Assembly: GCF_030250645.1 (NCBI RefSeq)
Contig: NZ_JASSVS010000004.1
Location: forward strand, 1-64,000
Direction of reading: 5' to 3'
Source: Marinobacter azerbaijanicus
Lineage (GTDB): Bacteria > Pseudomonadota > Gammaproteobacteria > Pseudomonadales > Oleiphilaceae
Length of the DNA: 64,000 nucleotides
The translations under genes were made by a program, and so were the position numbers. Shown here piece after piece: positions 16,417 through 24,665 of the stretch (positions within the stretch are counted from its first letter, which is position 1; each line of letters begins with the position of its first letter). The notes under the pieces were generated by a model. The model worked only from the letters and a program-made list of their open reading frames with translations. It had not been told where the DNA came from and did not search any database.

Positions 16417-16520
16417 GGCTGTTGGGAGGGGCTATTCAAAAGTGTGCGCAGCAGGGATGCTGCGCTCAAGCCCCCATGGATGGGTTCACGGCGTCTTTTG
16501 AATAGCCCCTCCCAACAGCC
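16417..16520 (-). repeat. Cruciform element B (variable-arm palindrome family)
   Basis: Perfect 26-bp arms at 16417-16442 and 16495-16520 enclose a 52-nt core that is the exact reverse complement of the core of element A. The arm sequence is unrelated to that of A. The 135 bases between A and B carry no recognisable gene. Confidence 0.85.
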
Positions 16521-16588
16521 GGCCCCAAAGCCGAAAACCAACCGGTGAGGCCCCTGAATAAGAGGGAACCAAAGGGAATCAGAAAAAA

Positions 16589-17281
16589 ATGGCAACAAAC
16601 ACCAAAAGAAAAGAGTCCATGGCAGACAGGGTTTACGAAGCCCTGAAGGACGACATCTTTGAGTTTCGGCTGATCCCCGGCGACAAGTTCAGCGAGGGAG
16701 ACGTGGGAACACGCCTGAATGCCAGCCGGACACCCGTGCGGGAAGCCCTGTATCGGCTGCAGCGGGAAGGCTTTGTCGAGGTGTTATTCCGCAGCGGCTG
16801 GCAGGTGAAGCCGTTTGACTTCCAGCAGGTGGAAGAACTCTACGACCTGCGCATCACCCTTGAACGGGCTGCGATGCACAAGATCTGCCAGCAGCCGGAG
16901 TTACCCCAGACCGTCAGAACCCTCACCGCCATCTGGAACCCCGACCACCCGTCCGAGCGCGCCGTCGGCAGCACTGTCCGGGCACTGGACGAAAGTTTTC
17001 ATTGCGACCTGGTGGCTGCCGCCGGCAACCGGGAGATGTCACGGATTCACCGGGAAATCACCGACCGCCTGAGAATCATACGCCGGCTGGACTTTACCCG
17101 CGACGACCGGATAGACGCCACCTACCGGGAACACGCCGAGATACTCGAAGCCCTTCGTGCAGGCCATGCCGTGGAGGCGGCGGACCGGCTGACAAGTCAT
17201 ATCCGTATCAGCCAGAAGGCGGTCAGGGAGATTACCATGGAGAAAATCCGTGAGGCGGCGGAAGTCCATAAAAAACTGTAA
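16589..17281 (+). CDS. GntR family regulator (FCD type), urea cluster
   Basis: The 230-residue protein has an N-terminal winged helix (12-75, with LIPGDKFSEGDVGTRLNASRTPVREALYRL around 28-57) and a C-terminal FCD ligand-binding domain (about 80-215). FCD features include LYDLRITLERAAM and HAEILEALRAGHAVEAADRLTSH, with His residues placed for metal or acid binding. It belongs to the FadR subfamily. It follows urea carboxylase after elements A and B and is the best candidate to bind the GTATACAAG boxes near 10.3 and 10.5 kb. A separate promoter upstream is not obvious. Confidence 0.85.
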   Translation: MATNTKRKESMADRVYEALKDDIFEFRLIPGDKFSEGDVGTRLNASRTPVREALYRLQREGFVEVLFRSGWQVKPFDFQQVEELYDLRITLERAAMHKICQQPELPQTVRTLTAIWNPDHPSERAVGSTVRALDESFHCDLVAAAGNREMSRIHREITDRLRIIRRLDFTRDDRIDATYREHAEILEALRAGHAVEAADRLTSHIRISQKAVREITMEKIREAAEVHKKL

Positions 17282-17330
17282 AAACGTGAACTTACATTCA
17301 TTTGTATTGCGGTCGTATTGATTACAAACC

Positions 17331-17348
17331 TGTAAGAGATATCGCACA
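17331..17348 (+). promoter_or_regulatory. GacA/UvrY-type activator box
   Basis: TGTAAGAGATATCGCACA matches TGTAAGNNATNNCTTACA fully in the left half and centre and at four of six bases in the right half. It lies about 55-73 bases upstream of the start predicted for the sRNA at 17404. GacA and UvrY activate CsrB/Rsm RNA genes. Confidence 0.5.
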
Positions 17349-17403
17349 GTCGACGGAGCGATTGTCCGATTTGCCGAGAACCGATCCCAAGTAGAATGGT
17401 CAG

Positions 17404-17677
17404 TGTCAAGGATGAGAAGCCGGCAAGGAAAGCTGGCTCAGGGAAGCTAAATCAGGGACGTTAGTTCAAGGAAGAGTGTTCCACGGATCAGGAGTTGCCC
17501 AGGGAATCAGGGCTTACAGGGACGACTCACAGGGAAGACGCGCACAGGATGTTGCGCAGCCTGAAGGATCAGGCATGGGGTCAGCCACGGGTCAGGATCA
17601 CATGGAATGTGTTCCTGTCCGTGCACTTCCAACCTCTCCGGTTCCTGTTTCTTTTCCAACCAGCTCCGCTGCTTTTA
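17404..17677 (+). ncRNA. CsrB/Rsm-type regulatory RNA candidate (CsrA sponge)
   Basis: Fourteen GGA triplets lie between 17404 and 17620, mostly as CAGGGA, CAAGGA or CAGGAT. Several sit in hairpin loops: CACATGGAATGTG, GCGCACAGGATGTTGCGC, GCCCAGGGAATCAGGGC, CTGAAGGATCAG and GCCGGCAAGGAAAGCTGGC. This is the hallmark of CsrB/RsmZ RNAs that titrate CsrA/RsmA. A TAGAAT -10 box lies at 17392 and a GacA/UvrY box further upstream. The 3' end is uncertain; CAGCTCCGCTGCTTTT near 17661-17676 is a weak terminator. No protein frame in this stretch is convincing. Confidence 0.6.
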
Positions 17678-17728
17678 CGTCCTGACGAATAATCAGACAC
17701 GTAAATTCACTTTCAGGAGCCAAGTAAA

Positions 17729-17998
17729 ATGAAGCGCACCCCTTTCATGGCCATGATGGTCCTGCTGTTCAGCCTGTTTGCCGGTTTCGCCCAAGCTGAA
17801 CCCGCCGCCATCAACATCAACACCGCAGATATCGAGACCCTGGCCAGCCTCAACGGCATCGGGCAGAGCAAGGCCGAAGCCATCGTGGCCTATCGTGATG
17901 CCAATGGTCCCTTCCAGTCCAGTGAGGACCTTGCCAACGTCAAGGGCATTGGCGAGCGCACGGTTGAAAAGAACGCCGACCGCCTGACTGTCAAATAA
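17729..17998 (+). CDS. ComEA-like helix-hairpin-helix protein
   Basis: The 89-residue protein has a signal peptide (MKRTPFMAMMVLLFSLFAGF, cut near AQA) and one ComEA-type double helix-hairpin-helix DNA-binding unit: ININTADIETLASLNGIGQSK- like start (ININTADIETLASLNGIG) and LANVKGIGERTVEKNADRL. Small secreted ComEA proteins bind DNA in the periplasm. No other competence gene is near. CAGGAG lies ten bases before the ATG. A GC-rich hairpin follows. Confidence 0.85.
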   Translation: MKRTPFMAMMVLLFSLFAGFAQAEPAAININTADIETLASLNGIGQSKAEAIVAYRDANGPFQSSEDLANVKGIGERTVEKNADRLTVK

Positions 17999-18002
17999 GC
18001 CT

Positions 18003-18033
18003 GCCGGGCAGCGGCCTGGCGCCGCTGCCCGGC
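18003..18033 (+). terminator. Strong hairpin after the ComEA-like gene
   Basis: A 13-bp stem (GCCGGGCAGCGGC and its complement) with loop CTGGC starts five bases after the stop codon. There is no U-run, so it may act with Rho or as a 3' stabiliser. Confidence 0.5.
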
Positions 18034-18128
18034 TCCCGGAGAACTCCCCCTAAAGTCGCCTGGCAACACCTGGCCTGCCGCCCTATCATTGTGGGTCATT
18101 AACAATGATAACGATGAGCGGTGGCACT

Positions 18129-18908
18129 ATGGTTGATCCCATCAAGGTTTACCCGGCCAAACCTTCCAAAGTCTATTTTTACGGCACCTGCCTGGTGGAC
18201 ATGTTCTATCCGGATGCAGGCATGGCCGGCATTCAGTTACTGGAACGGGAAGGTATTGAAGTCATTTACCCTGAGGACCAGACCTGTTGTGGCCAGCCCG
18301 CCTACACCTCCGGCTATCATGATGAGGCCCGTGCCGTTGCAAAGGCACAGCTCGGGCTGTTTCCTGAGAACTGGCCCATCGTTGTGCCCTCTGGTTCCTG
18401 CGGCGGAATGATGCGCAAGCACTATCCCGCCCTGTTCAAGGATACCGCCGACGATGTGAAGGCAGCAGAAGTTGCCGGTCGGATCTGGGAACTGACGGAT
18501 TTTCTGGTGAACGTGTGCCACATCAAACTGGACGACCTGGGGGAGCCCACTACCGTAGCCATGCACACCTCGTGTTCTGCCCGCCGGGAAATGGGCGTTG
18601 CGGAAGTTGGCCCCAAGCTGCTTGGCCAACTGAAGAACGTGAATCTGGTAGAACAGGTGCGGGCCGAGGAATGCTGCGGTTTTGGCGGCACGTTTGCAGT
18701 GCGCCATCCGGAGATCTCCGGTGCCATGGTGAGTGAGAAAGTGGATACCCTGGTCGATACCGGCGCCAAGGAATTTGTCACCACCGACTGTGGCTGCCTG
18801 ATGAACATAGACGGCTACGCTGAGAAAAACCAGAAGCCTGTTTCCGGACAGCACATCCTGAATTTTCTCTGGGAACGCACCAACGGCGACGGGGGCAAGC
18901 AATCATGA
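18129..18908 (+). CDS. lutA: L-lactate oxidation complex, Fe-S subunit LutA/LldE
   Basis: The protein of about 259 residues carries the two CCG domains of the GlpC/LutA family (CCGQPAYTSGY and ECCGFGGTFAVRHPEIS), which ligate Fe-S clusters or bind quinone-linked partners. With LutB and LutC it oxidises L-lactate to pyruvate. The start is uncertain: ATGs at 18105, 18114 and 18129 are in frame, and the last is chosen because GCGGTGG precedes it and the family begins just before FYGTCLVDMFYP. Its stop overlaps lutB by four bases. Confidence 0.88.
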   Translation: MVDPIKVYPAKPSKVYFYGTCLVDMFYPDAGMAGIQLLEREGIEVIYPEDQTCCGQPAYTSGYHDEARAVAKAQLGLFPENWPIVVPSGSCGGMMRKHYPALFKDTADDVKAAEVAGRIWELTDFLVNVCHIKLDDLGEPTTVAMHTSCSARREMGVAEVGPKLLGQLKNVNLVEQVRAEECCGFGGTFAVRHPEISGAMVSEKVDTLVDTGAKEFVTTDCGCLMNIDGYAEKNQKPVSGQHILNFLWERTNGDGGKQS

Positions 18909-20344
18909 GCGAAACGGCACAACACTCAGCCCATCACATTGATGTAAAGGAATTCCACCCGCGCGCCCGGGCGGCCATCCATAACCCGCAGATTCGCCAG
19001 AACTTCCGCAAGGCGATGGACGGGCTGATGAGCAAGCGCAAGTCGGCTTTCGAAGGCTGGGACCTGGAAACCCTGCGGGACCTGGGCGCCAATATCCGCA
19101 TGCGGGCCCTGGCCAACCTGCCGGACCTGCTGGAGCAGCTGGAACAGAAGCTGACCGAGAACGGCATTACCGTGCACTGGGCCGCCGATGGTGACGAGGC
19201 CTGCGAGATTGTGCGGGACATCTGCGTGGCCCGGAATGCCAGGAGCGTGATCAAGGGCAAGTCCATGGTGTCCGAGGAAATGGAACTGAACCATTACCTG
19301 GAGGAACAGGGCATTGAAGCCCTGGAGTCGGACCTGGGCGAATACATCGTTCAGCTGGCCGAGGAAACGCCGTCTCACATCATCATGCCGGCGATTCACA
19401 AGAACACCGAAGAGATTTCCCAGCTGCTGCACGACAAGACCGGCACCGACCTGTCCCACGATGTGGAATACCTGACCGCCAACGCCCGTTTGCAGTTGCG
19501 CGAGAAGTTCATGAACGCGGATGTGGGTGTTTCCGGTGTGAATTTCGCGGTCGCTGAAACCGGAACCCTGTGCCTGGTGGAGAATGAAGGCAACGGGCGC
19601 ATGACCACCACGGTGCCGCCCTGCCATATTGCGGTCACCGGCATCGAGAAGGTGGTGCCCAACCTGGAAGATGTAACCGCCCTGCTGGCACTGCTGACCC
19701 GATCCGCCACCGGCCAGCACATCACCACCTACTTCAACATGATTTCCGGGCCCCGCAAGGCCGACGAGCTGGACGGCCCGGAGGAAGTCCACGTGGTGCT
19801 GGTGGATAACGGCCGCTCCACCATCTACCAGGACGACGAACTGCTGGACACCCTGCGCTGCATCCGTTGCGGCGCCTGCATGAATCACTGCCCCGTCTAT
19901 ACCCGTGTCGGCGGCCACGCCTACGGCACCACCTACCCCGGCCCCATCGGCAAGATACTGATGCCGCATATGGTGGGCCTGGACGAAGGCCGGCACCTGC
20001 CAACCGCTTCCAGCCTGTGTGGTGCCTGTGGCGAAGTCTGCCCGGTGAAGATTCCCATTCCCGACCTGCTGGTGCGCCTGCGCCAGGAAGCCGTGGACGG
20101 AGATAAACTGCACCCTGCCAAGGTTCGTGGCCATGGCGCCAAGCGCGGCAAAGTGGAAGCCATGATCTGGAAGGGCTGGAGCTGGATGCACGCCCGGCCC
20201 GGTATATACCGCATGGGCACCAGCCTGGGCGCGCGCTTCCGCAAGCTGCAACCAGGCAAGCTCGGTGGCTGGACCCAGTACCGCACGGCACCGAAACTGG
20301 CTGCCAAAACCCTCCACGAACGGATGAAGGAGCGTAGCCAGTGA
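18905..20344 (+). CDS. lutB: L-lactate oxidation complex, ferredoxin-like subunit LutB/LldF
   Basis: The 479-residue protein has an N-terminal LUD domain (about 70-295, with VSGVNFAVAETGTLCLVENEG-like motif GVNFAVAETGTLCLVENEG) and two 4Fe-4S motifs, CIRCGACMNHCP near 319 and CGACGEVCPVKIP near 370. Then comes a basic C-terminal tail usual in LutB. It overlaps lutA and lutC by four bases each, so the three subunits are translationally coupled. It passes electrons from lactate toward the respiratory chain. Confidence 0.93.
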   Translation: MSETAQHSAHHIDVKEFHPRARAAIHNPQIRQNFRKAMDGLMSKRKSAFEGWDLETLRDLGANIRMRALANLPDLLEQLEQKLTENGITVHWAADGDEACEIVRDICVARNARSVIKGKSMVSEEMELNHYLEEQGIEALESDLGEYIVQLAEETPSHIIMPAIHKNTEEISQLLHDKTGTDLSHDVEYLTANARLQLREKFMNADVGVSGVNFAVAETGTLCLVENEGNGRMTTTVPPCHIAVTGIEKVVPNLEDVTALLALLTRSATGQHITTYFNMISGPRKADELDGPEEVHVVLVDNGRSTIYQDDELLDTLRCIRCGACMNHCPVYTRVGGHAYGTTYPGPIGKILMPHMVGLDEGRHLPTASSLCGACGEVCPVKIPIPDLLVRLRQEAVDGDKLHPAKVRGHGAKRGKVEAMIWKGWSWMHARPGIYRMGTSLGARFRKLQPGKLGGWTQYRTAPKLAAKTLHERMKERSQ

Positions 20345-21000
20345 GTTCCCGTGACACCATCCTCCAGCGCCTGCGCCACCGCACCGGCGGCGAACTGACC
20401 TCTCCGGAATGCGACTTCTCGGTGCTCAACCGGCCGGAGTGGAGCACCGCCGAAAAGCTGGATATGTTCGAGCAGACCATTGAATCCGTCCATGGTGAGG
20501 TCCACCGCACCACCGAAGCCGACTGGATTGACCGCCTGGCCGAAATTCTGCAGACTCGGGGCGCCGAGACATTACTGATTGCAAAAGAGCACGAGATTGG
20601 CAAGGCGTTGCAGAGCGCCACGAAAAGCCGGGGCGACCTGCCGCAACTGCTGATCTACGACGAGCCGGTGGAAAGCTGGCAGGAGTCACTGTTCAGTGAA
20701 GTGGACGCCGGCATCACCTCTACCCGGGGAGGCATTGCGGAGACAGGCTCGCTGATCTTGTGGCCATCGGTGGATGAACCACGGCTGATGAGCCTGGTGC
20801 CACCTATCCATATTGCGGTGCTGAAAGCCAGTGAGCTTTACACCACCTTCCATCAGGCCATGCGATCCCAGAACTGGGCCGCTGGCATGCCGACCAATGC
20901 GCTGTTAATCTCCGGGCCATCCAAAACCGCCGACATTGAGCAGACCCTTGCCTACGGCGTCCATGGCCCCAAGGAACTGATCGTATTGGTTATTGAATGA
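20341..21000 (+). CDS. lutC: L-lactate oxidation complex, LUD-domain subunit LutC/LldG
   Basis: The 219-residue protein is a single LUD domain with DAGITSTRGGIAETGSLILW, the family core, near 120-140. It is the third LutABC subunit. The GTG start overlaps the stop of lutB (GTGA), and the next gene starts inside its own stop codon. No lactate permease or lldD was found in the window. Confidence 0.9.
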   Translation: MSSRDTILQRLRHRTGGELTSPECDFSVLNRPEWSTAEKLDMFEQTIESVHGEVHRTTEADWIDRLAEILQTRGAETLLIAKEHEIGKALQSATKSRGDLPQLLIYDEPVESWQESLFSEVDAGITSTRGGIAETGSLILWPSVDEPRLMSLVPPIHIAVLKASELYTTFHQAMRSQNWAAGMPTNALLISGPSKTADIEQTLAYGVHGPKELIVLVIE

Positions 21001-21917
21001 TCCGCGGCGCACTACTGATCGCCCTGGCCGCCCTGCTCTGGGCGACCACGGGTATTGTTGCAAAATTCCTGTTTACCGGCTCTGAGCTGCAGGCAGTGAC
21101 ACTGGGCTTTCTACGCCTGGTGGTGGCGCTGCCTTTTTTCTTTGCGCTGATGCGCCGGGAACAGGGTGCACTGGCCCGCAGTTCCACACCCCTGCCGAAG
21201 TTTACCCGCAAGTCACTCTTGCCGTTGGTTGCACTGGGATGCTTTCAGGCGGTCTATCAGGGCAGTTACCTGCTGGCAGTAGACATGACCGGCGCGGGTA
21301 TTGCCACGCTGATTGCCCTGTGCCTGGCGCCGGTGCTCGTTGCCATTCTGGCGGCGCCGCTGCTGGGTGAGAAACCGGGACTGGTTACCATACTGGCCCT
21401 GGCCGCAGCCATTGCCGGTACCGCCATGCTGGTGGTCAGTGATATGGACAGCGCCGGCTCCCTTCGCCTGGGCGGCATCCTGATGGCGGTTCTGGCCGCC
21501 TTTGTCTATGCCGGCTTCACCCTCACCAGCCGCCATACGTCCACCGGTACTCCCGTGTTCACCACGGCGTTTATCTGCTTTTTTACCGCGGCACTGATCC
21601 TGTTACCGGTAGTGGCTCTGAGCGGCGGTTTTGAAGGGCTGCATAGTCTGGGCATCGGTCAGTGGCTGATGGTGGCCTATATCGGCATTGTGCCCACCTG
21701 CCTGGGCTACCTGAGTTTCTTCAGCGGAATGAAGACCACACCGGCAACGTTGTCCAGCATTATCGTGACACTGGAGCCTCTGTTCGTGGCGTTGCTGGCG
21801 TGGATTTTCCTGGGCGAGGTACTGGGCGTGGTGGGGATCACCGGCGCGCTGGTGCTGACCGCAGCGGTGATTGTCGCGTCCAGAAGCAGTGCCGGGAACC
21901 GGCCCGACACTGCCTGA
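20997..21917 (+). CDS. EamA family (DMT superfamily) exporter
   Basis: The 306-residue membrane protein has ten hydrophobic segments in two EamA repeats (5-140 and 155-290), with PVLVAILAAPLLGEKPG in the first and LEPLFVALLAWIFLGE in the second, the usual helix-5 and helix-10 signatures. Members export amino acids or other metabolites; the substrate here is unknown. It overlaps lutC by four bases, so it is made together with the lactate complex. Confidence 0.88.
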   Translation: MIRGALLIALAALLWATTGIVAKFLFTGSELQAVTLGFLRLVVALPFFFALMRREQGALARSSTPLPKFTRKSLLPLVALGCFQAVYQGSYLLAVDMTGAGIATLIALCLAPVLVAILAAPLLGEKPGLVTILALAAAIAGTAMLVVSDMDSAGSLRLGGILMAVLAAFVYAGFTLTSRHTSTGTPVFTTAFICFFTAALILLPVVALSGGFEGLHSLGIGQWLMVAYIGIVPTCLGYLSFFSGMKTTPATLSSIIVTLEPLFVALLAWIFLGEVLGVVGITGALVLTAAVIVASRSSAGNRPDTA

Positions 21918-21923
21918 TGCAGC

Positions 21924-22481
21924 TTACGCCTCTTCTGCTTCCCGGCGCTGTTTTTCCAGCATGTTCGGCTGCAGGATTTCGATCCAGTAGCCGTCCGGGT
22001 CCTTGATAAACGCCAACCCTTTCATCTTGCCGTCGTCCGGTTTCTTGGCGAACTCCACGCCCATATTTTCAAAGCGGGCACAGGCGCTGTAGACGTCTGG
22101 CACGGCAACACCAATGTGGCCAAAGCCCTGGGGCTCGTCATTGCCATTGTGGTAGCTGAAATCTTCGTCGTTTTCGGTTCCCCAGTTGTGGGTCAGTTCC
22201 AGCATGGCTTCGCGGCCGAAGATGAAGGTGGTGCGGTGGGCGTCGTCGTTGGGCACCATGTTGGCCTGGCGGTCGTCGAGGTAGGCAAGAAAGTACAGGG
22301 TGAACTTCATTTCCGGGAAGTCGAGTTTCCTGACCAGGCGCATGCCCATTACCCGAGTGTAGAAGTCCATGGAGCGCTCGGGGTCTTTGATGCGCAGCAT
22401 GGTCTGGTTGAAGACGTAGCCTTCGGTTTCCGGGACTGTGGCTTCGTGCAGGCCCGGGGCTTGTTCGAAGTGCTTGGGCAT
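21924..22481 (-). CDS. gloA: Lactoylglutathione lyase (glyoxalase I)
   Basis: The 185-residue enzyme turns the methylglyoxal-glutathione adduct into S-lactoylglutathione. It opens with [26 protein letters not shown], has [17 protein letters not shown] and [20 protein letters not shown], and ends with the metal ligand region [12 protein letters not shown]. The length and the insert around residues 85-110 are those of the longer, zinc-type glyoxalases (yeast and Pseudomonas GloA3-like). It converges on the EamA gene with six bases between. Confidence 0.93.
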   Translation of the reverse strand: MPKHFEQAPGLHEATVPETEGYVFNQTMLRIKDPERSMDFYTRVMGMRLVRKLDFPEMKFTLYFLAYLDDRQANMVPNDDAHRTTFIFGREAMLELTHNWGTENDEDFSYHNGNDEPQGFGHIGVAVPDVYSACARFENMGVEFAKKPDDGKMKGLAFIKDPDGYWIEILQPNMLEKQRREAEEA

Positions 22482-22576
22482 GGGGGGCTCCCTTATTTAT
22501 GCGTTCAGGATTCAACCTCTATACTTGCGCGCCTTGAGGGGGAATTTCAAGGGCGGGAACCTTTGTGTCTCTTCCA

Positions 22577-22618
22577 ACAAAAAGACCCCACAGTCAGAGA
22601 CACAAACCTGTGGGGCCG
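22577..22618 (-). terminator. Rho-independent terminator of alkB
   Basis: On the minus strand GGCCCCACAG pairs with CTGTGGGGTC and is followed by TTTTTGTT. It lies about 28 bases after the alkB stop. Confidence 0.8.
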
Positions 22619-22645
22619 TAAAACCTGTAAATGATCGCTTTCTGT

Positions 22646-23782
22646 TTAGACCAGCTGGTGCTCCTCACCTTCGTAGTAAGCCTCAACTCTCGGGTTCATT
22701 ATCTTCCTCCAGAGTGGCGGGATCATCGCCACGACTACCATGGCTGCGTAACCGGCGGGTAGCTGTGGGGCCACCTCGTGGTGACGGAGGACCTGATAGC
22801 GGCGCTTGGCCCAGGCGTGGTGATCGCTGTGACGCTGGAGGTGGAACAGGAACACGTTGGTGAGGAAGTAATTGGAATTCCAGCTGTGTTCCGGACCCGT
22901 GCGTTCGTAGCGGCCGTTTTCCAGCTTGCGGCGGTGGAGGCCGTAGTGTTCCAGGTAGTTAACAATTTCCAGCAGGTTCAGGGCGATGAAGCTCTGGCCC
23001 AGGAAGAAAGCAGCGCCAAGCCAGCCAAAGGCGACGGTGAAGGCCACCAGTGCCAGGGCGGAAATGCTGTACCACCAGATCAGTTCATTGCGCCAGCTGA
23101 AAGCACGGCAGCCTTTCTTCTGAAGGCGTTTGGCTTCCAGTTTCCAGGCGTTCATGAAGTTACGGGCATACGCCTGTGGCAGGAAGTTGTAGAGGGACTG
23201 GTTGTAGCGCGACGACGAAGCGTCTTCCGGGGTGGAGACGTGTACATGGTGGCCTCGCAGATGTTCCACCTTGAAGCCGGCGTAGCAGACCAGTGACAGC
23301 AGCAGGCCGCCAGCCCAGGTTTCGAGCTTGCCGTCTTTATGGATGAGTTCGTGGGCGACGTTAATGCCCAGGCCACCTACGATGCCGATGGAGAAGATCC
23401 AGCCGATGCCACCGGCCACGCTGAACGTGCCCGAGGCCAGCACGAACATGCTCCACCCCAGCAACATCACAAAGCCGGCAACCCAGCCCAGGGTGATGAA
23501 CTTGTAAAAGATCTCAGAGTTCATGCGGGGGGTGTCGGTTTCCTCATCCGGGTTGAGGGCGTCTTTGCCCAGCAGCAGGTCAAGGATGGGGATGATGCCG
23601 AACACCACCACCGGAACGCCCCAGGCGAACAGGTTCACCCAACCGGTGGCCTGCCCGGCCGCCAGTAGTAGAGGCGGCAATGCCAGAGGCACCATCGCGA
23701 TCAGGTAACTGTACTTCTTGAGTGTCAGCAGCACCTTCCGGCGTGCGGATTCGGAGCTCAGGGTCATTGGTCTGGTACTCAC
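22646..23782 (-). CDS. alkB: Alkane 1-monooxygenase AlkB
   Basis: The 378-residue integral membrane di-iron enzyme hydroxylates the terminal carbon of medium-chain alkanes, with electrons from rubredoxin. It has about six membrane helices and the expected histidine boxes HELIHK (144-149), EHLRGHHVH (173-181) and LQRHSDHHAW near 320, plus the AlkB-specific NYLEHYGLHR. The start is GTG with GAGGGA six bases upstream; an ATG five codons on has no ribosome site. It is divergent from a GntR gene and single, with no rubredoxin gene beside it. It is terminated by a clear hairpin. Confidence 0.95.
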   Translation of the reverse strand: MSTRPMTLSSESARRKVLLTLKKYSYLIAMVPLALPPLLLAAGQATGWVNLFAWGVPVVVFGIIPILDLLLGKDALNPDEETDTPRMNSEIFYKFITLGWVAGFVMLLGWSMFVLASGTFSVAGGIGWIFSIGIVGGLGINVAHELIHKDGKLETWAGGLLLSLVCYAGFKVEHLRGHHVHVSTPEDASSSRYNQSLYNFLPQAYARNFMNAWKLEAKRLQKKGCRAFSWRNELIWWYSISALALVAFTVAFGWLGAAFFLGQSFIALNLLEIVNYLEHYGLHRRKLENGRYERTGPEHSWNSNYFLTNVFLFHLQRHSDHHAWAKRRYQVLRHHEVAPQLPAGYAAMVVVAMIPPLWRKIMNPRVEAYYEGEEHQLV

Positions 23783-23842
23783 GGGACTTCCCTCATTGGC
23801 TGTTGCATTGGATCTTGATGATCACTTGTTGTTGTCTGCATT

Positions 23843-23855
23843 ATTGTCCTACAAT
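23843..23855. promoter_or_regulatory. GntR-like operator between alkB and its regulator
   Basis: ATTGTCCTACAAT is a perfect inverted repeat that fits the FadR-subfamily operator TNGTNNNACNA. It lies 61-73 bases before alkB and about 130 before the GntR gene. Confidence 0.45.
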
Positions 23856-23986
23856 ATGACATCCGTCAAGGCGCAAATATCATTTTTTGATCAATATCAG
23901 GTCCTGCTGGCAGTAACTTCCTGACAATCCAAGGCTAAATGGCTGTGATAAACTCATTCCGCATGTCCCCTGTTCAGAGAGCCCTT

Positions 23987-24652
23987 ATGGATTTTCAGGT
24001 TCCCAACACCCTTGCCGAGCAGATTGCCAACTATCTGGCAGAACGCATCATGACCGGCCAGATCAGGCCCGGGGAGCGTCTGCATGAGGCGACCACGGCC
24101 AACGAGCTCAAGGTGAGCCGGGCTTCGGTCAAGGAGGCTTTGTACACTCTGGAGCGCTGGCACCTGATTGAGATCACCCCACGCAAAGGGGCATCCGCCA
24201 CCCGGCTGGACGCGGTGCATGCGGCTGAGCTTTATGATGTGTACATGCATCTGCTGATTATGCTGGCGCGCCGCCTCTGTGAGCGTTGGCGGGAAGACCA
24301 CAAGGCAGAGCTGTTGCAGGCGGTTGAGAAGGTGACAGGCCAGATGCAGAGAAAGGACGCCAACATCACCGCCATTGTGGAAGCCAGCTTCGGAGTGATG
24401 GAGGTTTGCTGTCAGGTAGTGGGTAACCCCTACCTGACCGAGGCACTGACCAACTTCAAACCGGCGGTGAGCCGTGCCTATTACCTGAGTGCTGACCGCT
24501 ACCGGCAGGATCTGGACCGGACCGGGCTGTTTTTCACCCGTCTGACCAGGGCTATTCTGGCCAGGGACGCCAATGAATCCGAATCCCTGGTGGCAGAATT
24601 TGGCGCCCATCAGAAAGAACTTATCCAGCAGGCGCTGGCCTCTACTGCCTGA
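23987..24652 (+). CDS. GntR family regulator (FCD type), likely of alkB
   Basis: The 221-residue protein has a winged helix (residues about 5-70, with GQIRPGERLHEATTANELKVSRASVKEALYTL in pieces, recognition helix SRASVKEAL) and an FCD-type effector domain. A GntR gene next to alkB2 is also known in Pseudomonas. In-frame ATGs at 23939 and 23963 are possible, but family members begin with MDFQ-like residues, so 23987 is chosen. The divergent gap holds a matching operator. It probably represses or activates alkB in response to an acyl or alkane signal; that is inferred. Confidence 0.8.
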   Translation: MDFQVPNTLAEQIANYLAERIMTGQIRPGERLHEATTANELKVSRASVKEALYTLERWHLIEITPRKGASATRLDAVHAAELYDVYMHLLIMLARRLCERWREDHKAELLQAVEKVTGQMQRKDANITAIVEASFGVMEVCCQVVGNPYLTEALTNFKPAVSRAYYLSADRYRQDLDRTGLFFTRLTRAILARDANESESLVAEFGAHQKELIQQALASTA

Positions 24653-24665
24653 CTGTGGGCAACCC

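Noticed and set aside
17476..17685. Small open frames (67 and 69 codons) in the sRNA region
   Set aside because: There is no ribosome site and no homology, and the composition comes from the repeated GGA motifs; the stretch is better explained as a CsrB-type RNA.
18926..20317. Long minus-strand open frame (463 codons) opposite lutB
   Set aside because: It is antisense to lutB, with His/Gly/Val-rich composition and no recognisable domain; a GC-driven shadow.
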